This document shows, in pieces, positions 51,266 to 59,925 of a stretch of 64,000 nt of DNA (position 1 is its first letter; every line of letters starts with the position of its first letter). The translations under genes were made by a program, and so were the position numbers. The stretch spans positions 186,001 through 250,000 of the forward strand of contig NZ_JAOPKC010000001.1 in NCBI RefSeq assembly GCF_025517535.1, written 5' to 3'. The DNA comes from Halapricum hydrolyticum. Lineage in GTDB: Archaea > Halobacteriota > Halobacteria > Halobacteriales > Haloarculaceae. The notes under the pieces were generated by a model that was given only the letters and a program-made list of their open reading frames with translations, searched no databases and was not told where the DNA came from.

Positions 51266-51366
51266 ATAGGGATTATCGTAGCAATCCATCGATTTCGCTG
51301 GTGCAATCGATTTCCACCGCTCGGTCGGGCGTGGGGACTCCTCCAACCGGCTACGATAATCCCTAC
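51266..51366 (+). repeat. Inverted-repeat element, family A, copy 3
   Basis: A 101-bp element with ends ATAGGGATTATCGTAG (51266-51281) and CTACGATAATCCCTAC (51351-51366), 15 of 16 complementary. Internal hairpin AATC-catc-GATT, and CCAACCGGCTACG next to the right end, as in the other copies. It lies between sod and the wHTH regulator gene. Confidence 0.88.
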
Positions 51367-51418
51367 ACTTCGGATCGACGGGCAAGATTCATACAATCGG
51401 CTGTGTTACCGGGAAGTA

Positions 51419-52153
51419 ATGTCGCTGCTGCCCTCCCGACCGGACACGTCGGCTGCCGAGGCCGACGCCGAACCACGGGTGATCGGCGTCGACAGCGACG
51501 ACGCTGACGACGTGATTTCGGCACTCTCTTCGGACACTGCCCGGCAACTGCTGGCCGAGCTACACGAGGAACCCGCGCCACCTTCCGAGCTGGCCGAGCG
51601 CGCGGACACGTCCCTGCAGAACGCTCAGTACCACCTCGAGAAGCTCCAGTCTGCCGGTGCGGTGTCTGTCGTCGACACGGCCTATTCCGCGAAAGGCCGC
51701 GAGATGGACGTGTACGCGCCCGCGGATCAGCCGCTGGTCATTTTCGCCGGCAACGAAGACGACACGACTGGTCTCAGAGCGGCCCTCTCGCGGCTACTCG
51801 GCGGGCTCGGCATCCTCGGAATCGGGAGCCTCGCAGTCCAGCGGTTGTACGGTGACGCCGGAACATCACCCGGCGAGGGCAGCGCGGTGCCGGGTGGCAA
51901 CGAGACGGCGGCGCTAGACGGAGCCACCGGCACGACGTCGGGCGGCGAGACTGCGGTCAATGGGACGGAGTACGTCCTCCAAGCGACGAACGTGACAGAC
52001 TCCATAACGACGACTGCGACGGACGTGACGACGACGGTCACGTCGACTCCGGAAGCGACCGACGCGGCGGCCGGTATCGAACCCGGACTGCTGTTTTTCG
52101 CCGGCGGTGCGGTCGTCCTCGCGCTGTGGCTGCTCGTCTGGCACCTCCGGTAG
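51419..52153 (+). CDS. Membrane-anchored winged-helix (ArsR-like) regulator
   Basis: A 244-aa protein. Residues about 35-105 are a winged helix (ISALSSDTARQLLAELHEEPAPPSELAERADTSLQNAQYHLEKLQSAGAVSVV) with the start of a wing (AYSAKGREMDVYAPADQPLVIFAG). A hydrophobic helix (LGGLGILGIGSLAVQ) follows, then a Thr/Gly-rich, probably extracellular stretch, and a last helix (PGLLFFAGGAVVLALWLLVWHL). DNA binding and membrane anchoring in one chain suggest envelope sensing; this is inference. It starts 52 bases after a family A repeat. Confidence 0.85.
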   Translation: MSLLPSRPDTSAAEADAEPRVIGVDSDDADDVISALSSDTARQLLAELHEEPAPPSELAERADTSLQNAQYHLEKLQSAGAVSVVDTAYSAKGREMDVYAPADQPLVIFAGNEDDTTGLRAALSRLLGGLGILGIGSLAVQRLYGDAGTSPGEGSAVPGGNETAALDGATGTTSGGETAVNGTEYVLQATNVTDSITTTATDVTTTVTSTPEATDAAAGIEPGLLFFAGGAVVLALWLLVWHLR

Positions 52154-52284
52154 CTCAAAACGCTGTTTGACCTTCCGGTACACCCTTTATTATACCGTCA
52201 GTAGACGCCGGTGGCGACGGTGGCACAGTCACCCCGCTGCGTGCCCACGTGGTCATCGGGATCGGCTCTGGCCGCCTCCCCGCT

Positions 52285-52353
52285 GGCTCGTTTTCGGCCC
52301 TCCCTCACCGCCGGCTCGTTTTCGGCCCTCCCTCACCGCTGGCTCGCTTTCGG
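52285..52353. repeat. 28-bp tandem repeat, 2.5 copies
   Basis: Units of 28 bp beginning GGCTCGTTTTCGGCCCTCCC at 52285 and 52313 (one difference), and a partial third (13 bases) at 52341, in the gap between convergent genes. Confidence 0.85.
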
Positions 52354-52367
52354 TCCGCCATCGGAGG

Positions 52368-52772
52368 TCAACGTGTCACTTCGCCCGTGACGGTGACGGG
52401 TCGGTCGGCATCAGTGATAACGGACTGGCTGACGCTGCCGAACAGGATCGCACCGACCGGGGACCGCTTGCGGCCGCCCAGGACGATCTGGTCGGCGTCG
52501 ATCTCGTCGGCTGCAGCGAGGATCTCGATTGCCGGGTCGCCGACGCGGGAGGATTGCTCGACGGTAATGCCTGCGTCCCGTAATCGAGTTGCTGCTACTC
52601 GTCCGCCGTCGATCTCTTCGGGAGCAGTCGTCTCTTTTTCGTCTTCGTCGTCAAACACGTACAGTAGTGTCACGTGGACGCTCTCTGCCGCATCGGGAAA
52701 CGCGGTGACTGCCTCGGCCTGTGCTTGCCCACGTGACTCGCTCCCATCGATCGGCATCAGCACCCGGTACAT
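52368..52772 (-). CDS. Universal stress protein (UspA family)
   Basis: A 134-aa single-domain Usp: MYRVLMPIDGSESRGQAQAEAV at the N-terminus and the ATP-binding GGRKRSPVGAILFGSVSQSVI (G-2x-G-9x-G-S type) near the C-terminus. Small, soluble, likely dimeric. Stands alone, with a TATA-like TATATTAT on its strand some 30 bases upstream. Confidence 0.93.
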   Translation of the reverse strand: MYRVLMPIDGSESRGQAQAEAVTAFPDAAESVHVTLLYVFDDEDEKETTAPEEIDGGRVAATRLRDAGITVEQSSRVGDPAIEILAAADEIDADQIVLGGRKRSPVGAILFGSVSQSVITDADRPVTVTGEVTR

Positions 52773-52944
52773 CTGTCAGTAAATTCTCACGCCAGAGATA
52801 ATATAGCTACGGGAAGGTGGCAAGGAGAACGGAGTAGCTAATGTATCACTCTCTACTATTCGAAATTAGGATGCATTGATATTGCATACTATATTCGGGA
52901 GCCGTCGATCATCGACCCGAACGTTGACGTGACCCATCGACGAA

Positions 52945-54783
52945 ATGCGGACAATGCTCTTGCAGGCCGGTCTGGAACTGACGCCCGGGATCGCCGTCGT
53001 GTTCGCGGTCGTCGCGGCGGCGGTCGTGCTGTTCGTCAGCGAGGCGATCCCGAGCGACATCACGGCGCTGTCGGTGCTCGTCTCGCTGGTCGTCCTGCAG
53101 GATTACACGGGCGTCGACGCCGAGGCCGCGCTCTCCGGGTTCGCCAGCACTGCGACGATCACGATCCTCGCGATGTACATCCTCAGCGCGGGCGTCCAGC
53201 GGACGGGCGTGGTCGACCAGCTGGAACACGTCGTCGCGCGGTACGCGGGCGACAGCCGAGGGCGACTGCTCGGCGCGACCGTCGGTATCACCGGGCCGCT
53301 GGCCGGCGTCGTCAACAACACGCCGGTCGTCGCGCTTTTCATCCCGATGATCACGGACCTGGCCGATCGGACCCACACCTCGCCCTCGAAGTTCCTCATC
53401 CCCCTGTCCTACGCCGCGATGCTCGGCGGGACGCTGACGCTGATCGGCACGTCGACGAACTTGCTCGCGAGTTCGGTCGCCGCCGATCTCGGTGTGGCCG
53501 GCACGCCGTTTTCGATGTTCCAGTTCACGCCGCTGGGACTGCTCGTGCTCGCGGTCGGCTCGGTCTATCTGCTGACGGTCGGGCCGCTGCTGTTGCCGTC
53601 CCGAATCGAGCCTCACGACCTCACCGAGGAGTTCGGTCTCGGGGGACGGCTCTCCAGGGTGTACGTCCCGGAGTCGTCGTCGGTGGTCGGTCTCACGCCG
53701 GCCGAAGCCCGGACGGACGCGGTCAAGATCCTGCAGCTGCTCCGTGGCGGGGAGACGTTCGTGGCCACCGGCTCTGACCGGGCGATCAAGGCCGGTGACG
53801 TGCTGACGATCCGGGCGGAAGCGCCGGCCGCCCAGTCGTTTGTCGACGTGGCCGGGCTGCGTCGGCTTCCGCAGGCCAGGGTGACCGAAGAGGAACTGGC
53901 GCTGGGTTCTGGCCGGGGGACGCTCGCGGAGGTGATCGTGCCGAGCAGGTCGGGACTGATCGGGCAGGCGGTCGGCGACGCTCGCCTGGAAGAGCGATTC
54001 GACGCGACGGTGCTGGCCGCTCGCCGCGGTGGGTCCCTTGTCGTCCAAGACGTTGCAGACGTGGGACTCTCTGAAGGGGACGGACTGTTGATCTACGCGA
54101 CGCAGAGCGGGATCGACCACCTCGAAGAGACGGGCGAACTGCTCGTCACGGAAGCTGTCGGCGACGGACTCCCGGAGCCGGAGCCGATCGACTGGCGCGA
54201 GGCGGGGCTCGCGATCGGGATCGTCCTCGGCGTGATCGCGGTCGCCGCCGCCGATCTGCTGGCAATCTCGGTCGCGGCGCTCGGTGGCGTCGTGGCGATG
54301 GTCCTCGGCGGCATCATCGATCCGGAACGGGCCTACGCGGCCGTCAACTGGGAAGTCATCTTCCTGCTCGCGGGCGTGATCCCGCTCGGGCTGGCGATGG
54401 ACCGGACCGGCGCGGCAGCGTATCTCGCGGCACACATCACCGACGTGTCGACGGTGCTGCCCGCGATCGGCACGGTCGCGCTGTTTTACCTGCTGACCGG
54501 ATTGCTCGCGAACCTCATCACGCCGGTCGCCAGCGTCGCGCTGGTGTTGCCGATCGCCGTCTCGACGGCGGCGGATCTGGGTGCGAACGCGTTCGCGTTC
54601 GTGCTGGCGGTCACGTTCGCGGGCTCGACGGCCTTCATGACCCCGATGGGTTATCAGACGAACCTGATGGTCTACAGTCCGGGCGGGTATCGGTTCACCG
54701 ACTACGTGCGGATCGGTGCGCCGCTGCAGTTGCTGCTCGCCGTGGTGACGACGCTCGGTATCGCGGCGATCTGGGGAGTCTGA
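52945..54783 (+). CDS. SLC13-family transporter with two TrkA_C domains
   Basis: A 612-aa membrane transporter. The N-terminal helices (ALSVLVSLVVLQDYTGVDAEAALSGFASTATITI; GPLAGVVNNTPVVALFIPM) and C-terminal helices (LLANLITPVASVALVLPIA) belong to the DASS/SLC13 fold. Residues about 230-400 form two TrkA_C regulatory domains (RLSRVYVPESSSVVGLTPAEARTDAVKIL; RGTLAEVIVPSRSGLIGQAVGDARL). Candidate substrates are anions such as sulfate or dicarboxylates. A Usp gene follows after 53 bases, suggesting co-regulation. ATG 52954 is a possible alternative start. Confidence 0.9.
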   Translation: MRTMLLQAGLELTPGIAVVFAVVAAAVVLFVSEAIPSDITALSVLVSLVVLQDYTGVDAEAALSGFASTATITILAMYILSAGVQRTGVVDQLEHVVARYAGDSRGRLLGATVGITGPLAGVVNNTPVVALFIPMITDLADRTHTSPSKFLIPLSYAAMLGGTLTLIGTSTNLLASSVAADLGVAGTPFSMFQFTPLGLLVLAVGSVYLLTVGPLLLPSRIEPHDLTEEFGLGGRLSRVYVPESSSVVGLTPAEARTDAVKILQLLRGGETFVATGSDRAIKAGDVLTIRAEAPAAQSFVDVAGLRRLPQARVTEEELALGSGRGTLAEVIVPSRSGLIGQAVGDARLEERFDATVLAARRGGSLVVQDVADVGLSEGDGLLIYATQSGIDHLEETGELLVTEAVGDGLPEPEPIDWREAGLAIGIVLGVIAVAAADLLAISVAALGGVVAMVLGGIIDPERAYAAVNWEVIFLLAGVIPLGLAMDRTGAAAYLAAHITDVSTVLPAIGTVALFYLLTGLLANLITPVASVALVLPIAVSTAADLGANAFAFVLAVTFAGSTAFMTPMGYQTNLMVYSPGGYRFTDYVRIGAPLQLLLAVVTTLGIAAIWGV

Positions 54784-54836
54784 TCGAGACCGTCGGCGGG
54801 CATACCACTTTGTGATCCCAGTCCTAATTATCGACG

Positions 54837-55247
54837 ATGACAATTCTGGTGCCAGTCGCAAGCGGCCCCCTCCGGGATCGCGTGCTCCAGACGGCGATCG
54901 AACTCGGGCAGGCGCTCGGGGAAGACCTCTACATCGTCCATCTGGTCGAAGAGGAGACGGCCGACGGGACCGCAAAGCAGATCCGCGACGAGATCCGCGA
55001 GCGCGTTCGATCCGCGGACGTCGCTGCGACAGTCTCGCTCGAATACGTCGGTCACGGGCTCGCGCGAACCGGGCCGCGCATCGGTCAGGACGTGATCGAA
55101 CTGGCCTCCGACGTGACCGTGACGCACATCGTCATGGGCCACACGTCGAAAGGGCTGCTCGAAGAGATAACCCGAGGCAGTGCAGCCCAGGCCGTCATCG
55201 ACGCCGCGACCGTCCCCGTCACGGTCGTGCCGGACACTACCGGGTAA
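54837..55247 (+). CDS. Universal stress protein-like, paired with the transporter
   Basis: A 136-aa Usp-fold protein: MTILVPVASGPLRDRVLQTAIELGQALGEDLYIVHLVEEE at the start, and VMGHTSKGLLEEITRGSAAQAVIDAATVPVTVVP at the end. The ATP loop (GHTSKGLLEEITRGSAA) departs somewhat from the G-2x-G-9x-G(S/T) pattern. The position directly behind an SLC13 transporter with TrkA_C domains is a common arrangement of transporter-associated Usp proteins. Confidence 0.87.
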   Translation: MTILVPVASGPLRDRVLQTAIELGQALGEDLYIVHLVEEETADGTAKQIRDEIRERVRSADVAATVSLEYVGHGLARTGPRIGQDVIELASDVTVTHIVMGHTSKGLLEEITRGSAAQAVIDAATVPVTVVPDTTG

Positions 55248-55277
55248 CTCCCGAGCCGCAAGAGGGACTTTGATCGG

Positions 55278-55877
55278 CTACGCAAGTGGCTCTGCGGGAC
55301 GGTCCAGGTCGTACGTTTCCCGGAGCGTGTCGGCGAAGTGACCACCTTTCTCGAGGGCGATCGTCACGACGACGAACGCACTGTCGGCCGGGCGCAGGAC
55401 GAACGCCTCGCGCGGGGCTGACCCGGCGTCGTTGACGCGGTCGACGAGCGGTTCGAGCGGTCGCGTCCCCTCGCGGAACTCCCGAAACCGGTCCCCCGCC
55501 CCGCTGTCAGCGAACACGTAGCAGACGCCGTTCACCTCACCGTCGGTGTTTCTGGTGACGCTGCTGTTCATTCCGTCCCCCTTTGCCTGTGCATCCCGCC
55601 AGAGGTCCGCCGCGACCTCGAAGACGGGATCGATCCCGTCGGCGAAGGCGTACAGCGTCGGCCGTCGCAACGAGAACGCATCGAGGCGCGCGGGCTCTGA
55701 CCAGTCGAGACGTGCGTCGAGAAGATATCCCGGTCGCAGGTCGGCAGCGTCGTCGGCCCCGACCCGGACGTCGATCGGTTCGTATCGCTCCCGATCGAAC
55801 ACCCGGAGCGTTCGCTCGCCCCCGTCGCCGTCCTCGTCGGGGCCCGGCAGCACCCGGGCCACCAGTTCCTCGTCCAT
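55278..55877 (-). CDS. Haloarchaeal DUF6663-like protein
   Basis: A 199-aa soluble acidic protein. The N-terminal half is a beta-rich, OB-like segment (RTLRVFDRERYEPIDVRVGADDAADLRPGYLLDARLDWSEPARLDAFSLRRPTLYAFADGIDPVFEVA); the C-terminal half is mixed (FREFREGTRPLEPLVDRVN...AFVVVTIALEKGGHFADTLRETYDL). I recall the family as DUF6663. No catalytic motif recognised. It is divergent from the FAH-family gene, 74 bases apart. Confidence 0.77.
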   Translation of the reverse strand: MDEELVARVLPGPDEDGDGGERTLRVFDRERYEPIDVRVGADDAADLRPGYLLDARLDWSEPARLDAFSLRRPTLYAFADGIDPVFEVAADLWRDAQAKGDGMNSSVTRNTDGEVNGVCYVFADSGAGDRFREFREGTRPLEPLVDRVNDAGSAPREAFVLRPADSAFVVVTIALEKGGHFADTLRETYDLDRPAEPLA

Positions 55878-55951
55878 ATCGCCAGTTCAGCCCCGACGGA
55901 TAAAAGCAGTCGGTCCCGTACGCTTTTGCCCGGCCGCTCGATAGCGAGGGT

Positions 55952-56680
55952 ATGGACGACATTCGATTCCGCGATCCTGCCGGGACTGTTCGAAACGGGC
56001 TCTTGCACGACGATCACGTCCACTTCGGCGACGACGCGTACGACCTCGAAGCGGTGGACGTCCTCGCACCGGCTGAGCCGACGAAGATCATCTGCGTGGG
56101 TCGCAACTACGCCAGACACGCCGCAGAGCGCGGCGAGGACGTGCCCGACCGACCGCTGCTCTTCCTCAAGCCGCCGAACGCCGTCGCCAGCCACGGCTCG
56201 ACGATCACGCTCCCGAAGGGAAAAGCGCAGATCGAACACGAAGCCGAACTCGCCGTGGTCATCGACGAACAGTGCAAGCACGTCGATCCCGAGAACGCCG
56301 GGGACGTGATCCGCGGGTACACCTGCTTCAACGACGTCTCGAACCGCGACGACCAGTCCCGCGAACAGAACTGGGTCCGCGGGAAGGCCTTCGACAACGC
56401 CGCCCCGATGGGTCCCGTCCTGACCGAAGAGATCCCGGACGACGCCGCCATCGAACTCCGGGTCGACGGGGAGGTTCGCCAATCGTCCTCGATCGAGCAC
56501 TTCATCTTCTCGATCCCCGATCTGATCGCCGAGATCACGACCTACATGACGCTCGAACCAGGCGACGTGATCGCGACTGGCACCCCTGAGGGGGTCGGCC
56601 CGCTGACCGACGGCGACCACGTCGAGATCGAAATCGAGGGGATCGGCACGCTCGAACACGACGTGCGACAGGACAGGTAG
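55952..56680 (+). CDS. Fumarylacetoacetate hydrolase-family protein
   Basis: A 242-aa FAH-fold enzyme. Metal-binding and active-site motifs are KIICVGRNYARHAAERG, LFLKPPNAVASHGSTITLP, QIEHEAELAVVID (Glu ligands), GYTCFNDVSNRDDQ (Asp ligand) and GDVIATGTPEGVGPL. Members include acylpyruvases, fumarylpyruvate hydrolases, oxaloacetate tautomerases/decarboxylases and isomerases, so the exact reaction is open. The monocistronic gene is followed after 56 bases by the GMC oxidoreductase. Confidence 0.92.
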   Translation: MDDIRFRDPAGTVRNGLLHDDHVHFGDDAYDLEAVDVLAPAEPTKIICVGRNYARHAAERGEDVPDRPLLFLKPPNAVASHGSTITLPKGKAQIEHEAELAVVIDEQCKHVDPENAGDVIRGYTCFNDVSNRDDQSREQNWVRGKAFDNAAPMGPVLTEEIPDDAAIELRVDGEVRQSSSIEHFIFSIPDLIAEITTYMTLEPGDVIATGTPEGVGPLTDGDHVEIEIEGIGTLEHDVRQDR

Positions 56681-56704
56681 ACGCGGGGCCGGGAGATGGA
56701 AACG

Positions 56705-56726
56705 CCTAAATTTAGGGTAGCCTAAA
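56705..56726 (+). promoter_or_regulatory. Candidate DtxR/IdeR-type metal-regulator operator
   Basis: Overlapping palindromes CCTAAATTTAGG (56705-56716) and TTTAGG-GTAG-CCTAAA (56711-56726) precede the GMC oxidoreductase by 10-31 bases, covering the TATA position. The second matches the TTAGG...CCTAA pattern of DtxR/IdeR-family sites, a type also used by haloarchaeal iron regulators. Confidence 0.55.
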
Positions 56727-56736
56727 CACGTCGCGA

Positions 56737-58320
56737 ATGGATACTGATCGACGCCCGTCCGACCGTGTGGACGTCTGTATCGTCGGGGCCGGGCCGGCCG
56801 GAGCGCTGGTGGCCCACCGTCTCACGGCGGCCGGCTACGACGTCGTCGTGCTGGAAGCGGGGCCGCGGTTCGACCGCGAGCAGCGAATCGAGCGCATGGA
56901 GCAGTCGCTCCGACCATCGCACGCACCACAGTCGGTCTGGGACGTGGGCGGCGAGCGCGACGCCTACACGTCCGCCGGGCCGGACCACTATCCGCTGAAC
57001 CACACTCGGACGAAGGGCGTCGGCGGAACGACCCTGGCCTGGCACGGGATGGTCGTGCGCCTCCACGAGCGGGATTTCGACGGGCGAAACGGCGGCGATC
57101 CCTGGCCGATCGACTACGCCGACCTCCGGCCGTACTACGCTCAGGCGGAGCAGGAATTTGGCGTCGCCGGAGCCGACGACAACCCGTTCGGGCCCCGGCG
57201 CGAAGAGCCGTTTCCGATGGCCGCGTTCCCGCCCTCCCACAGCGACTCGATCTTCGCGGAGGCCTGCCAGTCGCTGGAGATCGCGACCCATTCGGCACCG
57301 AACGCCCGCAACTCCGAGGACTACGACGGCCGCGGCACGTGCGTGGGATTTGGCACGTGCAAGCCGGTCTGTCCCGCCGGAGCGAAATACGAGGCGTTAG
57401 CGCACGTCGAGAAAGCCGAAGCGAACGGGGCGCGCGTGATCGACCGCGCGCCCGTCCAGCGTCTCGAACACAGCGCGGATCGGATCGAAGCCGCCGTCTA
57501 CGCGACGCCCGAGGGAGTCGAACATCGACAGGAAGCCCGGCAGTTCGTGCTCGCCGCGGGCGGCGTCGAGATCCCGCGACTGCTGTTGCTCTCTGCGAGC
57601 GATCACTACCCGGACGGGCTGGCGAACTCTTCGGGACTGGTCGGTCGTTACTTCACCGAGCACCTCGGCGCGCGCGTCGGCGGCACGATCGATCGGCGAA
57701 CCCGCCAGCACCACATCGAGTTTATCACGACCGAGTCCCACCAGTTCTACGACAGCGACGACCACCCGCCGATCAAGCTCGAACTGGTGAACTACGCCGG
57801 TCAGCCGCCCGTCGGGACCGCTCTTTCGGCCGACCACTGGGGTGACGAGTTGCTGGAGACGCTACGAGAAACCTATGGAAACACCCTCGAAGTCGCCGGC
57901 CTCGTCCAGCAGGAGGCCAGACCGGAAAACCGGATCACGCTCGATCACTCCCGCACGGACGACCACGGCAATCCCGTGCCGCAGGTCCACTGGTCGATCA
58001 GCGATCGCGACCGACAGGCGGTCGGGCGGGCGACCGAGATCCAGCGATCGATTCTCGAGGAACTCGACGCCGACATCGAGTGGGTCGTCGGTCGGGACGC
58101 GACGGGTCCGGCCGCTCACCACATGGGGACCACGCGAATGGGCGCGAATCCCGAGACGAGCGTCGTCGATCCGCAGTGTCGGACCCACGATCTGGACAAC
58201 GCCTGGATCGCCTCCAGCAGCGTGTTCGTCAGCGTGGGGGCGATGAACCCGACGCTGACGATCGCAGCACTGGCACTGCGGGTCGCCGATCACCTCGCGG
58301 AGACGCTGTCTCAACAATAG
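56737..58320 (+). CDS. GMC-family oxidoreductase
   Basis: A 527-aa flavoprotein. The FAD-binding start is VDVCIVGAGPAGALVAHRLTAAGYDVVVLEAG; GMC motifs include TKGVGGTTLAWHGMVVRL and VLAAGGVEIPRLLLLSAS; the C-terminal end has HHMGTTRMGANPETSVVDPQCRTHDLDNAWIASSSVFVSVGAMNPTLTIAALALR. A cysteine patch CVGFGTCKPVCPAGAKY (about 207-223) resembles the gluconate 2-dehydrogenase group, which feeds electrons to a membrane cytochrome. No partner subunits are adjacent. No Tat signal. Promoter overlaps a metal-box-like palindrome. Confidence 0.9.
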   Translation: MDTDRRPSDRVDVCIVGAGPAGALVAHRLTAAGYDVVVLEAGPRFDREQRIERMEQSLRPSHAPQSVWDVGGERDAYTSAGPDHYPLNHTRTKGVGGTTLAWHGMVVRLHERDFDGRNGGDPWPIDYADLRPYYAQAEQEFGVAGADDNPFGPRREEPFPMAAFPPSHSDSIFAEACQSLEIATHSAPNARNSEDYDGRGTCVGFGTCKPVCPAGAKYEALAHVEKAEANGARVIDRAPVQRLEHSADRIEAAVYATPEGVEHRQEARQFVLAAGGVEIPRLLLLSASDHYPDGLANSSGLVGRYFTEHLGARVGGTIDRRTRQHHIEFITTESHQFYDSDDHPPIKLELVNYAGQPPVGTALSADHWGDELLETLRETYGNTLEVAGLVQQEARPENRITLDHSRTDDHGNPVPQVHWSISDRDRQAVGRATEIQRSILEELDADIEWVVGRDATGPAAHHMGTTRMGANPETSVVDPQCRTHDLDNAWIASSSVFVSVGAMNPTLTIAALALRVADHLAETLSQQ

Positions 58321-58410
58321 CTGTGACGTCCGGGGTTCCTGCCCGACGAGTGTTCCAGTCCGCAGCTGACGCTGCGCGGCCACGTCGGGAAGTCCGCAAT
58401 CCGACGGCGG

Positions 58411-59280
58411 TCAGAACCAGCGGGAGATCAGCGACTCTGTGCCGTTTCGATGGGCGACCAGGACGGGCTCGCCATCCCCGCCTTCCACGACGCTATCCGC
58501 CGTCGATCCGAAGAGAAACCGCCTGAGTTTCCCCTTCTCGGGTGCGCCGAGCACCGTCAGATCGTGCTGTTGGGACTGATCGATGATCGCCGCTGCCGGG
58601 TCGGCGTCGCGCAGCACGTGATACTCGACGTCGATCCGATCGTCGATCCGGTAGCTGTACGCGTCGAGCAGTTTCGTCGCGTCGTCTTTCCGGTCTTCGG
58701 AGGCGTCTTCGGGAATCACGTGAAACAGGTCGACGCGGCTGCCGTACGCGGTCGCGATCGCCTCGGCGATCCGGGTCGCGATTCCGGAGTGCGGCCCCCG
58801 ATCGACCGGCACGAGGATTGTCGACGGCGACTCGAACTCGTCCATGCCCGTCCCGACGAGCGTGTGGCAGTCCAGCCCGTCGGCCTGGTCGGATCCGTTC
58901 CGGCTGAAGAAGCTCACCTCTTCCGTGTCGACGAGGACGCTGGTTATCGAGCAGGCATCGACGAACGTGTCCAAGAGTCCGGGCGAAAACTCCTCGCGAC
59001 GCTCGACGATCGGGACCGGAAACTGCTGTTCGATCGCCAACCTCGTCTCCGCGTCACGCCGGAGTTCGTCCGGGTCGGGATTGCTGTCGGCCTCGACGGC
59101 GTGGAGCAGATACAGCTCACCATCCGTTCCGAACGCGATACTGGCCCCGAGCAGGCTCGTCTCCGTCTGGTTGGCGGCCTCGCGGAACGGAACCAGCAGA
59201 CGCTGGTTCTCCGACGGCCACTCCATGTCTCTGTGATCGAGTGTCTGCGGCCACGGACACTCGTCCGAATTGACGCTCAT
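58411..59280 (-). CDS. Tandem universal stress protein
   Basis: A 289-aa protein with two Usp domains. The first (about 25-140) starts NQRLLVPFREAANQTETSLLGASIAFGTDGELYLLHAVEAD and appears to have lost its C-terminal ATP loop. The second (about 152-280) starts STILVPVDRGPHSGIATRIAEAIATAYGSRVDLFHVIPED and keeps GAPEKGKLRRFLFGSTADSVV. One degenerate and one intact half is a common arrangement. Separated from the divergent-neighbour GMC gene's end by 90 bases (convergent). Confidence 0.86.
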   Translation of the reverse strand: MSVNSDECPWPQTLDHRDMEWPSENQRLLVPFREAANQTETSLLGASIAFGTDGELYLLHAVEADSNPDPDELRRDAETRLAIEQQFPVPIVERREEFSPGLLDTFVDACSITSVLVDTEEVSFFSRNGSDQADGLDCHTLVGTGMDEFESPSTILVPVDRGPHSGIATRIAEAIATAYGSRVDLFHVIPEDASEDRKDDATKLLDAYSYRIDDRIDVEYHVLRDADPAAAIIDQSQQHDLTVLGAPEKGKLRRFLFGSTADSVVEGGDGEPVLVAHRNGTESLISRWF

Positions 59281-59422
59281 TGGTCTCAGTCTCGAATACA
59301 GCTATATAAGTTGTTTCAAATCCGGCCTGGGATTCCCGCCAGTCGTGGCTGTTATACCGGAAAACGGTCGTCCGCGCCGTACAGTCGGGCCTGAAAAAGA
59401 CGGCGGTGATCCGTATGCGCCC

Positions 59423-59878
59423 TCACACGGCGGCGAGCAGGCCGGCGTCGACGAGCAACAGCGCGGCGACGACCGTCGCCCCGAGGAAGAACGGTCGAGC
59501 GTTCCGGGCCGGTTCCCGCACCTTCCGCCGTCCGGTCCCGTCGGCCAGCTTGCTCGCGCCGACTTCGACGAGCCCCATCAAGACCAGCCAGAGGGCGATC
59601 ATCCCGACGAGGAGATACCCGCGAGTCGTCTCGAAGAGCACTGCCGTCTCGGTGTAATCGAGCACCATCGCCATCCGGACGCCGGTCAGCGCCAGCAGGA
59701 CGGCACTGACCCGTGAGAGCCGCTTCACCCGTCTCGTGATCGAGCCGAGCGGGTCGGCGTCGAGGCCGCCGTCACGAGCCACGGGCAGGACCGCCCACAT
59801 CACGAAGACGACACCGCCGGTCCAGAGGCCGGCAAACAGCGTATGCAGCGCGTACAGCCCGGCGAGTTCAGGATCCAT
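59423..59878 (-). CDS. CopD-like four-helix membrane protein
   Basis: A 151-aa protein with four hydrophobic helices, beginning LAGLYALHTLFAGLWTGGVVFVMWAVLPVARDGG, then VSAVLLALTGVRMAMVL, YLLVGMIALWLVLMGLVEVG and PFFLGATVVAALLLVDAGLLA. The His-containing first helix with LxGxWxGG is the CopD/DUF4149-like pattern. CopD relatives are linked to copper, but no copper genes are nearby, so the role is open. Confidence 0.8.
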   Translation of the reverse strand: MDPELAGLYALHTLFAGLWTGGVVFVMWAVLPVARDGGLDADPLGSITRRVKRLSRVSAVLLALTGVRMAMVLDYTETAVLFETTRGYLLVGMIALWLVLMGLVEVGASKLADGTGRRKVREPARNARPFFLGATVVAALLLVDAGLLAAV

Positions 59879-59925
59879 ATTCGCGTTCGAGGGCGGCGCG
59901 CCCTTGAATGTGAAGGATCGAAGTT

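Noticed and set aside
52209..52367. Coding region between the wHTH regulator and the Usp gene
   Set aside because: The open frames are made by the 28-bp tandem repeat and have no start signal or known motif.
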